NCBI RefSeq assembly: GCF_020400655.1
Contig: NZ_JAINRC010000016.1
Coordinates: 176,603 to 240,602, forward strand
Source: Streptomyces spinosus
GTDB taxonomy: Bacteria; Actinomycetota; Actinomycetes; Streptomycetales; Streptomycetaceae
Direction of reading: 5' to 3'
Length of the DNA stretch: 64,000 nt
The position numbers and the translations under genes are program-made. Position 1 is the stretch's first letter; each line of letters starts with the position of its first letter. The notes below the pieces were generated by a model that was given only the letters and a program-made list of their open reading frames with translations, did not search any database and was not told where the DNA came from. This document shows positions 25,901-33,679 of the stretch, piece by piece.

Positions 25901-26143
25901 CGGAAGCCCAAGGCAGGCGGGGTCACCGCCTCGGGCCTGCCGCGGCGGGTGCCCAAGGCCAATCTGGTCGAGGGTTCCGCCGAAACCACCCCCCAGGGAG
26001 GCCCACAGGTCTCCCGTGCCCCGGAGGACGTCCGGGGCAGGCTGAGCAACCTGCGCCGGGGCGTCCAGCGCGGACGCAGCGCAGGCAGTGAAACGAACGG
26101 CCAGGGCTTCGGTCCTGACAGCACCTACAACCAGGAGCGTTAG
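22904..26143 (+). CDS. cvnA2: Conservon histidine-kinase-like sensor CvnA (copy 2)
   Basis: A 1079-residue paralogue of CvnA1 with the same order: short disordered N-terminus, TM1 (about 55-75), extracytoplasmic helical sensor, TM2 (about 381-406), HAMP, the FKLDHLATRMRRN block and a GHKL ATPase with N-box HLLAELLENATTFSSP (about 600). The ATPase and its preceding block are strongly conserved between copies, while the sensors differ, so the two probably detect different signals. The tail is shorter and Gln/Glu/Tyr-rich (YEEQPQH units around residues 820-860), without TGQF repeats. It ends with the shared GLPRRVPKANLV and VRGRLSNLRRGV motifs. GTG at 22904. Confidence 0.9.
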   Translation: MRRSKNGSEPSARGNFTPPPRAAAPAPVPAAEPAATPAPSGGRLSPRNWRVPTRLNAILLIPVAVGLVMGGFQVKSSIDTWQQARDAENTARLVRAALGYADALESERDVTAAPLLLNKKDAASKAVVDNARKATDQAADAFDEATKSMPATSGLQRRLKLFREAEPKLAQLRQVAFTSKVTGVQTEEGYVEVSHPLMEFANELGLGTGNITSYGRTVYAISLTKAALSLERSIGTHLLVKPGPDAPNLATQRVSLSSYAYLERIAREEYLGGGTEADAQKLSDAEQKIKTDAAGMVQKAKASNPQYVAPPSDPTRIVTAVATMKDTSTATRDQLAASGITADNWWAVNTLKYKAYRQIESDMADKAVNEASAIADDAKTSAFITGAVVVIALLLAFILAGAVARQMSRSMRQLRNAAFGIAEQRLPMLVDQLSRTDPGRVDTRVAPIPITTKDEIGEVARAFDQVHREAVRLASEQALLRGNINAIFTNLSRRNQSLIEGQLTLITDLENNEADPDQLENLFKLDHLATRMRRNGENLLVLAGEEPGRRWDQPVPLIDVLRAASSEVEQYERIELSGVPEAEIHGRAVTDLVHLLAELLENATTFSSPQTKVRVTATRLPDGRVMVEIHDKGIGLTAEDFADINHKLANPPTVDAAISQRMGLFVVGRLSDRHGIRVQLRPSGEQAGTTSLVMLPDAITHGGGGEAPLDREEFTVSQIIPEQQFQGESFGQQQPMRTAAELGFDDSQYPQVPDDIRDLDPVGRSLMREERRAALEAQNHGQQPAEPRQEAAEAPAGYTDPFTGQQQAYQEQQQSYDAPAYEEQPQHRTYEEQPQHASYEQRYEQPYDEQYYAPNGEVQQHDGFSAGGGYPESASPYAEPAQTTSYQDDWPQQDGYQNGYPAQYAPETESSQAADASERNGVGFDRPGTASPAAHALTDAGLPRRGGSASGSHGAGSANGTARVQQEAPAPAPGNAPGTGGQSDWRSANDERWQQAAQLRKPKAGGVTASGLPRRVPKANLVEGSAETTPQGGPQVSRAPEDVRGRLSNLRRGVQRGRSAGSETNGQGFGPDSTYNQER

Positions 26144-26144
26144 T

Positions 26145-26567
26145 GTGAGCCCGATGAGCCAGGCGGCACAGAACCTGAACTGGTTGATCACCAACTTCGT
26201 GGACAACACCCCGGGGGTGTCCCACACGGTGGTGGTCTCCGCCGACGGACTCCTTCTGGCGATGTCCGAAGGCTTCCCCCGCGACCGCGCCGACCAGCTC
26301 GCGGCCGTCGCCTCCGGTCTGACGTCTCTGACGGCAGGCGCCTCCCGGATCTTCGAGGGAGGCAGCGTGAATCAGACGGTTGTGGAGATGGAGCGGGGAT
26401 TCCTCTTCATCATGTCCATCTCCGACGGTTCCTCGCTCGCGGTCCTGGCCCACCCGGAGGCGGACATCGGCCTCATCGGGTACGAGATGGCCCTTCTGGT
26501 GGACCGCGCGGGCACGGTCCTCACCCCGGATCTCCGTGCGGAACTCCAGGGAAGCCTTCTCAACTAA
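26145..26567 (+). CDS. cvnB2: Roadblock/LC7-family conservon protein CvnB (copy 2)
   Basis: 140 residues, nearly identical in sequence to CvnB1 (differences such as VNQT for VAQT and LIGYE for LVGYE). The DNA shows many synonymous differences from cvnB1, unlike cvnD. GTG at 26145 follows AGGAG by seven bases, one base after the cvnA2 stop; ATG at 26154 is the alternative. Confidence 0.92.
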   Translation: MSPMSQAAQNLNWLITNFVDNTPGVSHTVVVSADGLLLAMSEGFPRDRADQLAAVASGLTSLTAGASRIFEGGSVNQTVVEMERGFLFIMSISDGSSLAVLAHPEADIGLIGYEMALLVDRAGTVLTPDLRAELQGSLLN

Positions 26568-26661
26568 TAATCGGACGGTGCGTATTCGCGTCCCGGCGCC
26601 GTAAGGTTTCGGGACGCGGTTCCCCAGGAATGGGTGCCCGGCGCAGTCGGAGGAGGAGAAA

Positions 26662-27231
26662 GTGGCAACACCCCCAGGCGGTTCGTCTTCGGGCAACTGG
26701 TCGTACGGCCCTGCACAGGGCCAGGGCGACGGCTCGGCGAACCCGTACAGCTTCCCCTCCGCTCCCAGCCACCGGCAGCCGTACGCCCCCCAGGGTCCGG
26801 GCCCGTCGCCGTACGACCAGCCTCCGGCGCCGCGCATCCAGCCGGTCCAGCCGCAGCGCCGTCCCGAGCCGGCACCGGCCTCGGCGTCCAACAACCCCTT
26901 GGTGCGTCCGTACGCCATGACCGGCGGCCGGACCCGCCCGCGCTACCAGCTCGCCATCGAGGCGCTGGTGCACACCACCGCCGCTCCGCACCAGATGCAG
27001 GGTCAGTTGCCCGAGCATCAGCGGATCTGCAACCTCTGCCGGGAGATCAAGTCGGTGGCCGAGATCTCGGCCCTTCTCACGATCCCCCTCGGCGTGGCCA
27101 GGATCCTCGTCGCCGACTTGGCGGAGGCGGGCCTGGTCGCCATCCATCAGCCCGGCGGCGACGAGAACGCCGGTGGCCAGCCAGACGTGACACTGCTCGA
27201 AAGGGTGCTCAGTGGACTTCGCAAGCTCTAG
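26662..27231 (+). CDS. cvnC2: DUF742 conservon protein CvnC (copy 2), N-terminally extended
   Basis: 189 residues. The C-terminal 110 residues match CvnC1, including the RICNLCREIKSVAEISALL CxxC region. It carries an extra ~57-residue Pro/Gln/Gly/Ser-rich N-terminus that CvnC1 lacks, perhaps a partner-binding tail. GTG at 26662 follows a strong AGGAGGAGA site. It overlaps cvnD2 by 20 bases, as in copy 1. Confidence 0.92.
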   Translation: MATPPGGSSSGNWSYGPAQGQGDGSANPYSFPSAPSHRQPYAPQGPGPSPYDQPPAPRIQPVQPQRRPEPAPASASNNPLVRPYAMTGGRTRPRYQLAIEALVHTTAAPHQMQGQLPEHQRICNLCREIKSVAEISALLTIPLGVARILVADLAEAGLVAIHQPGGDENAGGQPDVTLLERVLSGLRKL

Positions 27232-27793
27232 CGGCGGTCCTTCCCGCTCCACCACCTCCGCGAAGATCGTGGTGGCGGGCGGCTTCGGCGTGGGCAAGAC
27301 CACGTTCGTCGGCGCCGTCTCGGAGATCAACCCGCTGCGCACAGAGGCCGTCATGACGTCCGCTTCGGCCGGCATCGACGACCTCACCCACACCGGGGAC
27401 AAGACCACCACCACGGTGGCCATGGACTTCGGCCGCATCACCCTGGACCAGGACCTGATCCTGTACCTGTTCGGCACCCCCGGCCAGGACCGCTTCTGGT
27501 TCATGTGGGACGACCTGGTCCGCGGCGCCATCGGCGCGATCGTCCTCGTCGACACCCGCCGCCTCGCCGACTGCTTCCCCGCGGTCGACTACTTCGAGAA
27601 CTCGGGCCTGCCCTTCGTCATCGCCCTCAACGGCTTCGACGGCCAGCAGCCCTACACCCCGGACGAAGTACGGGAAGCCCTCCAGATCGGCCCGGACACC
27701 CCGATCATCACGACCGACGCCCGCCACCGCGCGGACGCCAAGAGCGCGCTGATCACCCTGGTGGAACACGCCCTGATGGCCCGCCTGCGCTAG
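27212..27793 (+). CDS. cvnD2: Conservon Ras-like GTPase CvnD (copy 2)
   Basis: 193-residue small GTPase. Within the shared 532 bases it has only one amino acid change from CvnD1 (AIGAI versus AIGAV). The extreme N-terminus (SSSGGPSRSTTS) and the last codons (MARLR versus MARLK) differ. Same G1, G3 and NGFD motifs. Because both conservons make nearly the same GTPase, their output modules may be interchangeable. Confidence 0.93.
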   Translation: MDFASSSGGPSRSTTSAKIVVAGGFGVGKTTFVGAVSEINPLRTEAVMTSASAGIDDLTHTGDKTTTTVAMDFGRITLDQDLILYLFGTPGQDRFWFMWDDLVRGAIGAIVLVDTRRLADCFPAVDYFENSGLPFVIALNGFDGQQPYTPDEVREALQIGPDTPIITTDARHRADAKSALITLVEHALMARLR

Positions 27794-27805
27794 CGGTCCT
27801 CCGCG

Positions 27806-27835
27806 AGGGGCCCTTTCCGTCCGGAGAGGGCCCCT
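27806..27835 (+). terminator. Hairpin after conservon 2
   Basis: Perfect nine-base arms AGGGGCCCT and AGGGCCCCT, at 27806-27814 and 27827-27835, followed by TTG. Twelve bases after the cvnD2 stop; ends the conservon and faces the convergent accE. Confidence 0.75.
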
Positions 27836-27945
27836 TTGCCGTACCCGCGGGCCGTACGGCGGCCCGGGACGCGCGGCCGGGAGCCGGACACACCGCAGCC
27901 CCGCCTCCCGGGAGGGGGGCGGGGCTGCGGTCGCGTGGTCGGGGC

Positions 27946-28137
27946 TCAGTGCCAGCTGTGCGGGGCCCGGAAGCCGGGCTCGCGCTCCAGGCGGCGCCAG
28001 CCTGCCTTCGGGCGGGCGCGGTGGGTCGCCGTGGGCTCGGGGCGGGCGGCGGCGCGGGCCAGGAGGATCGCCGTGATGGCGGCGACCTCCTCGGGCTCGG
28101 CGTGGCCCTTCTCGACGCGGATGTCAGCAGTGCTCAT
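27946..28137 (-). CDS. accE: Acyl-CoA carboxylase epsilon subunit
   Basis: A 63-residue accessory subunit of the actinobacterial acetyl/propionyl-CoA carboxylase, which strengthens the interaction of the beta core with the biotinylated alpha subunit. It shows the family pattern: IRVEKGHAEPEEVAAITAIL, a basic mid-region and a C-terminus WRRLEREPGFRAPHSWH. ATG at 28137. It follows accB by 34 bases on the same strand. Identification rests on position plus these motifs. Confidence 0.88.
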   Translation of the reverse strand: MSTADIRVEKGHAEPEEVAAITAILLARAAARPEPTATHRARPKAGWRRLEREPGFRAPHSWH

Positions 28138-28171
28138 GGGTTCGGTCTCCCTGGAAGAGGTGTCCGCCGGG

Positions 28172-29767
28172 TTACTGCGGAGGGTTGCCGTGCTTGCGGG
28201 AGGGCAGGTCGGCGTGCTTGGTGTGCAGCATCGCCAGGGACTTGACGAGCACCTCACGGGTCTCGGCGGGGTCGATGACGTCGTCGACCAGGCCCCGCTC
28301 GGCCGCGTAGTAGGGGTGCATCAGCTCGGACTTGTACTCCTTGACCATCCGTGCCCGCATGGCCTCGGGGTCCTGGGCGTCGGCGATCTGCCGGCGGAAG
28401 ATGACGTTGGCCGCGCCGTCCGCGCCCATCACGGCGATCTCGTTCGTCGGCCAGGCGTAGGTGAGGTCGGCGCCGATCGACTGGGAGTCCATGACGATGT
28501 AGGCACCTCCGTACGCCTTGCGCAGGATGAGCGAAATCCTCGGCACGGTCGCGTTGCAGTACGCGTACAGCAGCTTCGCTCCGTGGCGGATGATTCCGCC
28601 GTGCTCCTGGTCGACACCGGGGAGGAACCCGGGGACGTCCAGGAACGTGACGATCGGGATATTGAAAGCGTCACACATCTGGACAAAGCGCGCAGCTTTT
28701 TCGCTCGCCTCGATGTCCAGCACACCCGCCAGGACCTGCGGCTGGTTGGCGATGATGCCGACCACCTGGCCGTCCAGACGGGCGAGGGCGCAGATGATGT
28801 TGCGCGCCCAGCGCTCGTGGACCTCCAGGTACTCGCCGTCGTCGACGATCTCCTCGATGACCTTGGCCATGTCGTAGGGCCGGTTGCCGTCGGCCGGGAC
28901 CAGGTCCAGCAGCACGTCGCCGCGGCGGTCCGCCGGGTCCGCGGAGTCGACCCGCGGCGGGTTCTCGCGGTTGTTCTGCGGGAGGAGCGACAGGAGGTAC
29001 CGCACCTCGGCGATGCACGTCTCCTCGTCGTCGTACGCGAAGTGGCAGACGCCGCTCGTCTCGGCGTGGACGTCCGCGCCGCCCAGACCGTTCTGGGTGA
29101 TCTCCTCGCCCGTGACGGCCTTGACCACGTCGGGGCCCGTGATGAACATCTGGGACGTGTCGCGGACCATGAAGACGAAGTCCGTCAGCGCCGGGGAGTA
29201 CGCCGCGCCGCCCGCGCACGGGCCGAGCATCACGGAGATCTGCGGGATGACACCGCTCGCCTTGGTGTTGCGCTGGAAGATGCCGCCGTAGCCGGCGAGG
29301 GCGGAGACGCCCTCCTGGATGCGGGCACCGGCGCCGTCGTTGAGCGACACCAGCGGGGCGCCGGCCGCGATGGCCATGTCCATGATCTTGTGGATCTTGG
29401 TGGCGTGGGCCTCGCCGAGGGCGCCGCCGAAGATCCGGAAGTCGTGGGCGTAGACGAAGACCGTACGGCCCTCCACCGTGCCCCAGCCGGTGATGACACC
29501 GTCGGTGTACGGCTTCTTGGCCTCCAGGCCGAAGCCGGTCGCCCGGTGCCGGCGCAGCTGCTCGACCTCCTGGAAGGACCCGGGGTCGAGGAGCAGCTCG
29601 ATCCGCTCCCGCGCCGTCAGCTTGCCCTTGGCGTGCTGCGCCTCGGTCGCCTTCTCGCTCGGGCCCGCCAGGGCCCGGGCACGGATCTCGTGCAGTTCGG
29701 CGACCCGTCCGCGTGCGTCCGTCGGCTCACCGGTGGGCTCACCCGTCGTCTCTTCCAAAACGGTCAT
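28172..29767 (-). CDS. accB: Acyl-CoA carboxylase beta (carboxyltransferase) subunit
   Basis: 531-residue carboxyltransferase that makes malonyl- and methylmalonyl-CoA for fatty acid and polyketide synthesis. It has the two crotonase-like halves: KLTARERIELLLDPGSF, SLNDGAGARIQEGVSALAGY, the first oxyanion loop MLGPCAGGAAYSPALTD (about residue 185) and the second IIRHGAKLLYAYCNATVPR/ILRKAYGGAYIVMDS (about residue 425). Paired with accE as usual in Streptomyces; the biotinylated alpha subunit is not in the window. The N-terminal 15 residues carry a short GEPT duplication. Confidence 0.95.
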   Translation of the reverse strand: MTVLEETTGEPTGEPTDARGRVAELHEIRARALAGPSEKATEAQHAKGKLTARERIELLLDPGSFQEVEQLRRHRATGFGLEAKKPYTDGVITGWGTVEGRTVFVYAHDFRIFGGALGEAHATKIHKIMDMAIAAGAPLVSLNDGAGARIQEGVSALAGYGGIFQRNTKASGVIPQISVMLGPCAGGAAYSPALTDFVFMVRDTSQMFITGPDVVKAVTGEEITQNGLGGADVHAETSGVCHFAYDDEETCIAEVRYLLSLLPQNNRENPPRVDSADPADRRGDVLLDLVPADGNRPYDMAKVIEEIVDDGEYLEVHERWARNIICALARLDGQVVGIIANQPQVLAGVLDIEASEKAARFVQMCDAFNIPIVTFLDVPGFLPGVDQEHGGIIRHGAKLLYAYCNATVPRISLILRKAYGGAYIVMDSQSIGADLTYAWPTNEIAVMGADGAANVIFRRQIADAQDPEAMRARMVKEYKSELMHPYYAAERGLVDDVIDPAETREVLVKSLAMLHTKHADLPSRKHGNPPQ

Positions 29768-29921
29768 GTAGCGACCTTACGAAGGACCCGAAGAAAAGCG
29801 AGCCGTCGACTCCGTACAGTCTCCGGCCCGTTTTCCTGGTACCAGTGAACAGAACCATGGCGGCATGCAGGCATTCCGACTGCTCAGGAGGGCGTCTCGT
29901 TGTAGGGAGACCACAAAGCCG

Positions 29922-32237
29922 TCAGCCGAGAGCCAGCTCACATTCGTGGGTGGCACATGCCATCCCCGGAGTGACACGGAGCCTCAGACGGCGGTCAGCC
30001 GAAAGGACCTCGACGCCGTCGTCGGCCCGGGTCACCGCGCGCACCGGCCGGTCCCAGACCAGCTCCAGCGGGGCTCCGGTGCGGGGCGGCTCGCTCACAC
30101 AGAGGGTGGCCGTCCGGCCCCGTCGCACGACGAGCACGCTCGCGCCGGCCGAGACGGTCAGGTCCCCCACCGTACCGGCCCGCCAGAAGGTGCACGCCAT
30201 CAGGCCCAGCCGGGGGACGGCGACGGCCTGGTGGCCGGCGTCGTTGGCGAGGACGGACAGCCAGTGCCGGTCGGCGGCCCGGGCGGCGGTCTCGGCGCGG
30301 GAGGCGCCGGGCAGCAGGACGTAGACGTAGCGGGCGGCCTCGGGGTCGGTGCCGTGGTCGAGCCAGAGGGTCTGCCATCGGCGGGTGCGCCGCTCGTCCG
30401 TGCTGGTGGTGTTGATGTCGGACCAGGCGCCGGTGCGGTCCTCGCGGAGGGTGCGCAGCTCGCCGCCGTACGGCAGGAGCCAGCCGCCGTGCTCCTCCAG
30501 GTGGGCCCAGTTCCGTCCGCGTACGAAGCCCTGGGCGCCGTCCTCGCCCAGGTTGCGGCTGTCCACCACCGTCTCCACCGGGACGCCGTCGGCGCAGGAG
30601 ATCCCGGCGCCGAGGCAGACCACGGCGTCGTCGAGGAAGAACCAGGACTTGTGGGCCTCAAGGGTGGAGCCGAGGCCCTTGAGGTGCTGGCCGACCGCCG
30701 CGTACGTGCCGTCGGTGGTCCCGCCGACCCAGCGGACGTCCGGCTTGGGGGCGCCCCACTCGCCGCCGGCCCGGTCGGACAGCCGCTTCGTGGACACGGT
30801 GGTGCCGGGCAGCCGGTACCAGTCGACGGTGGGCCAGTACCAGTCGGTGTACTGGTCGCTGCGGCCCTGGGGCCACCAGGAGAGCATGCCGGACCCGGTG
30901 TGCCAGCCGCGCGGGTTCTCGCCGTTGCCGCACTCGTAGTGGGCGATGCGGTCGCTGGCCATCGCGAGGGCGGCGGTGAAGCGGGGGGTGCGGTGGACGG
31001 CGCGGTCCATGGCCGGGAAGAGGCGGTGGCCGAGGGGTTCCGGGGCGGCGGGTCCGGGTGAGCCGGCGATGGCGTGCAGCCGCGCGAGGTCGGCGACGCC
31101 GAACTGAGGCGACGTCAGCACCGGCTCGACGGTGTCCCGTTCGATCCAGCCCTTGATCCGGCCGTGCCACCGCTCCCGCTCGGCCGCGCTCGCACCGCCC
31201 GCGAGGAGGGCGATGGCGGCGATGAGGGCCTGCCCGTGATAGTGGTCGCCGCGCAGGACGTGCTCATCGTCACTGCGCAGGTAACCACGGCTGATGGCAC
31301 GGCCGTTGACGCAGTCCATCACCAGCCCGTCGTGGATCAGGGGCGCGTAGGCGTGCTCGACGCTGTCCAGGATGTTCTGCCGGGCGGGGTCGGTGACCTC
31401 CCACTCGGACCCGGCGAGCAGGGCGAACAGCCGGCCGAGGCCGTCGAGCAGGACCTGCCCGTACGTACCGGAGTAGGCGACCCAGGTGTGCTGGACGAAG
31501 GAGCCGTCGACGTAGAGACCGTCGCCCCGTGTCACGTAGGGGAAGACGGGCGAGAGGGCGTCACGGGCCAGGGTGATCTTCTCCGGACTCCGGCCGAGGA
31601 TGCCGCGCAGGGCGACCGAGCGGCACAGGTCGACGCGGTTGGCGCCGGTGGAGGTGCCCGAGTAGTCGGTGAGCATGGCGTCCGGGACGAAGTGGTCGAC
31701 GGCCGCGCAGGCCGCCGTCACGCGGGCGGGGCCGGCCTGCTCGTACAGGGCGGCCGTGATGTCCGTCAGCAGCCGGGGGCTGCCGATCTGCCACTCCCAC
31801 CAGTTGCCGTAGGGGGTGGTGGCGGGGTTGTAGACGGTGGCGGAGAGGTGGTCGAGCCCGCGCAGCACGTCGGCGAGGAGGCCGGGATCGCCGGTGGAAC
31901 CGGTGCCGGCCTGGACGTACGCCTGGGCCATGGTCCACAGGCGGCCGTAGCCGAAGGTGATCCCGGAGGGCGGGTCGAAGGGGTGCCCGGGCCACAGCGA
32001 GCCGGGAGCGGGGACCATCCCGGCCTGGAACTCCCTCGCCTGCTGCCCGAGTCGGGCGAGCCGGGAGGCGTACGGCTCGGCGGCCGGGTCGTACCCCGCG
32101 CCCAGGGCGATGCCGAGCCAGCGGCGGCGCAGCACGTCGTACGGGTCGTCGGCCGCCCGCGCGCCCGGCGCCGGGACGGCGGCGAGGGCGGCGGCCAGCA
32201 GCAGCGCGCGTCGGGTCATGCGCATGGGCCCGGCCAC
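29922..32237 (-). CDS. Secreted polysaccharide lyase family 8 (hyaluronate/chondroitin/xanthan lyase type)
   Basis: A 771-residue exoenzyme. A signal peptide with a twin-arginine-like start (TRRALLLAAALAAVPAPGARA) precedes the mature protein, suggesting Tat or Sec export. The (alpha/alpha)-toroid shows the catalytic Asn in GNWWEWQIGSPR (about residue 165) and the His/Tyr pair in DGSFVQHTWVAYSGTYG (about 250-265). The beta-sandwich half follows, with WHTGSGMLSWWPQG and HKSWFFLDDAVVCLGAGI. The polymer substrate (hyaluronan, chondroitin or xanthan) cannot be chosen. GTG at 32237 has a purine-rich site; ATGs at 32225 and 32219 are possible. Confidence 0.88.
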   Translation of the reverse strand: MAGPMRMTRRALLLAAALAAVPAPGARAADDPYDVLRRRWLGIALGAGYDPAAEPYASRLARLGQQAREFQAGMVPAPGSLWPGHPFDPPSGITFGYGRLWTMAQAYVQAGTGSTGDPGLLADVLRGLDHLSATVYNPATTPYGNWWEWQIGSPRLLTDITAALYEQAGPARVTAACAAVDHFVPDAMLTDYSGTSTGANRVDLCRSVALRGILGRSPEKITLARDALSPVFPYVTRGDGLYVDGSFVQHTWVAYSGTYGQVLLDGLGRLFALLAGSEWEVTDPARQNILDSVEHAYAPLIHDGLVMDCVNGRAISRGYLRSDDEHVLRGDHYHGQALIAAIALLAGGASAAERERWHGRIKGWIERDTVEPVLTSPQFGVADLARLHAIAGSPGPAAPEPLGHRLFPAMDRAVHRTPRFTAALAMASDRIAHYECGNGENPRGWHTGSGMLSWWPQGRSDQYTDWYWPTVDWYRLPGTTVSTKRLSDRAGGEWGAPKPDVRWVGGTTDGTYAAVGQHLKGLGSTLEAHKSWFFLDDAVVCLGAGISCADGVPVETVVDSRNLGEDGAQGFVRGRNWAHLEEHGGWLLPYGGELRTLREDRTGAWSDINTTSTDERRTRRWQTLWLDHGTDPEAARYVYVLLPGASRAETAARAADRHWLSVLANDAGHQAVAVPRLGLMACTFWRAGTVGDLTVSAGASVLVVRRGRTATLCVSEPPRTGAPLELVWDRPVRAVTRADDGVEVLSADRRLRLRVTPGMACATHECELALG

Positions 32238-32261
32238 CGCCCTCTCTCCTCGGCTCCCGGC

Positions 32262-32768
32262 TCAGCAGCCGCCGCAGTTGTAGTAGAGGACGTCCCAGTG
32301 GCTGCCCTCGTCGGCGTAGATGTTGCCGGAGCCGGACTGGTACTGCGGGGCGCCGTCGCCGCGCAGGCCGATGTAGCCGAAGTTGTTCTTGATGTACGAC
32401 GTCACGCACGTGTTCTTGCCGTAGTCGAGCTTGTAGCCGTTCCAGTGGGAGTAGGTGCCGGAGGCGTGGCCGGTCTCGGTGCCGCCGGTGATGTTGAGCG
32501 CGCAGCCGCTGGCCCGCTTGAGGGTCTGGGCGCCCTGGGCGGTGGCGAGGTTGAGCTGCTCGAAGGAGGTACAGGTGGAGTTGTTGCGGTCGGAGCAGTT
32601 GCCCGAGGAGGACCAGGTGATGCCGACGTCGCGGAACATCTGGGTGGCGGTCGCGTGGCTGATCTTGGTGACGGCGAAGGCGTCGGTGGCGGTGCCGAGG
32701 ACGGCGACGCCGGGGGCGACGACGAGGGCGAGCGCGGTGAGCAGCGAGCGGGTCGTGAGCGGCTTCAT
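32262..32768 (-). CDS. Secreted M15-type metallopeptidase-like protein
   Basis: A 168-residue protein with a Sec signal peptide (residues 1-32, ending near AFAV). The mature part has GCALNITGGTETGHASGTYSHW followed by NGYKLD and ends SHWDVLYYNCGGC. The spaced His, Asp and final HW resemble the zinc-binding residues of the D-Ala-D-Ala carboxypeptidase (M15/VanY) fold. Several Cys suggest disulfides. ATG at 32768 follows GGAAAGG. It precedes the PL8 lyase by 24 bases, so the two exported proteins may be cotranscribed. Peptidoglycan hydrolysis is inferred. Confidence 0.65.
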   Translation of the reverse strand: MKPLTTRSLLTALALVVAPGVAVLGTATDAFAVTKISHATATQMFRDVGITWSSSGNCSDRNNSTCTSFEQLNLATAQGAQTLKRASGCALNITGGTETGHASGTYSHWNGYKLDYGKNTCVTSYIKNNFGYIGLRGDGAPQYQSGSGNIYADEGSHWDVLYYNCGGC

Positions 32769-32811
32769 GGGGACCTTTCCTGCGGTGGGCCGTGCGTCCT
32801 GTGGGTCGGCT

Positions 32812-32844
32812 GTGCAGGTGGTGCAGGTGGTGCAGGTGGTGCAG
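32812..32844. repeat. Tandem 9-base GTGCAGGTG repeat
   Basis: Three exact copies and a partial fourth, 44 bases upstream of the M15-like gene start. Length could vary by slippage; no regulatory meaning is evident. Confidence 0.85.
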
Positions 32845-32930
32845 CCAGATGGTGCCCGAGCGATCGGCCGGTGCGCCAGAGGGCGGAACCGGTTACTCGA
32901 CGCGCGCACGCGAACACGCTGCGGATGATG

Positions 32931-32959
32931 TTGAAAACCGGACCGAATGGGTCTACTGT
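32931..32959 (+). promoter_or_regulatory. Candidate promoter of the yceI gene
   Basis: TTGAAA (32931-32936) and TACTGT (32954-32959) with a 17-base spacer, about 50 bases upstream of the start codon, fit a housekeeping sigma consensus well. The sequence here is notably AT-richer than its surroundings. Confidence 0.6.
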
Positions 32960-33009
32960 CTGTTACGCAAGTTGGTTTAACGTTCAACAAGCAGCACAAG
33001 GAGCACGCC

Positions 33010-33615
33010 ATGGGAATCTTCAGCCGCAAGGACACCACCCCCGCCCCCGCCGCGCAGGCCGCCGCCGGCCCCGACCTGACCGCGCTGACCGGCGACTACA
33101 CCATCGACCCGTCCCACAGCACGATCGGCTTCGTCGCCCGGCACGCCATGGTCACCAACGTCAAGGGCGGCTTCCAGGACTTCACCGGCACCCTCCACCT
33201 CGACGGCGCCGACCCCGCCAAGTCCACCGCCACGCTCGACGTCCAGATGGCCAGCATCGAGACCGGCAACGCCGACCGCGACGGCCACCTGAAGTCGTCC
33301 GACTTCTTCAAGATCGACGAGCACCCGGTCATGACGTTCCGCTCCACCAAGGCCGAGTCCCTGGGCGGCGACGACTACCGCATCACCGGCGAGCTGTCCC
33401 TGCTCGGCGTCACCAAGCCGCTCACCATCGACCTGGAGTTCAACGGCGCCGCGAAGGACCCGTTCGGCAACGAGCGCGTCGGCTTCGAGGGCAAGGCCGA
33501 GATCCTGCGCTCGGAGTGGGGCCTGACCTGGAACGCGGCGCTGGAGACGGGCGGCGTCCTGGTCTCCGACAAGATCAAGCTGGTCTTCGACATCTCGGCG
33601 ATCAAGAACGCGTGA
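33010..33615 (+). CDS. YceI-family lipocalin-like protein
   Basis: 201 residues. YceI proteins form a lipocalin-like barrel that binds isoprenoids or similar hydrophobic molecules. Characteristic segments: LTGDYTIDPSHSTIGFVARHAMVTNVKG (about 27-55 in separate blocks), GHLKSSDFF, MTFRSTKAE, ITGELSLLGVTKPLTI and LRSEWGLTWN. There is no signal peptide; the N-terminus MGIFSRKDTTPAPAAQAAAG is a short linker, so this is a cytoplasmic version. AAGGAG precedes the ATG at 33010. Confidence 0.9.
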   Translation: MGIFSRKDTTPAPAAQAAAGPDLTALTGDYTIDPSHSTIGFVARHAMVTNVKGGFQDFTGTLHLDGADPAKSTATLDVQMASIETGNADRDGHLKSSDFFKIDEHPVMTFRSTKAESLGGDDYRITGELSLLGVTKPLTIDLEFNGAAKDPFGNERVGFEGKAEILRSEWGLTWNAALETGGVLVSDKIKLVFDISAIKNA

Positions 33616-33625
33616 GCCTCCGGCA

Positions 33626-33657
33626 GCCGACGGAGGGTGGGCACGGTGTCCGTCGGC
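33626..33657 (+). terminator. Hairpin after yceI
   Basis: Eight-base arms GCCGACGG and CCGTCGGC (33626-33633, 33650-33657) with a 16-base loop, eleven bases after the stop codon. Confidence 0.6.
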
Positions 33658-33679
33658 AACAGGTGACCCTCGGTCCGCT

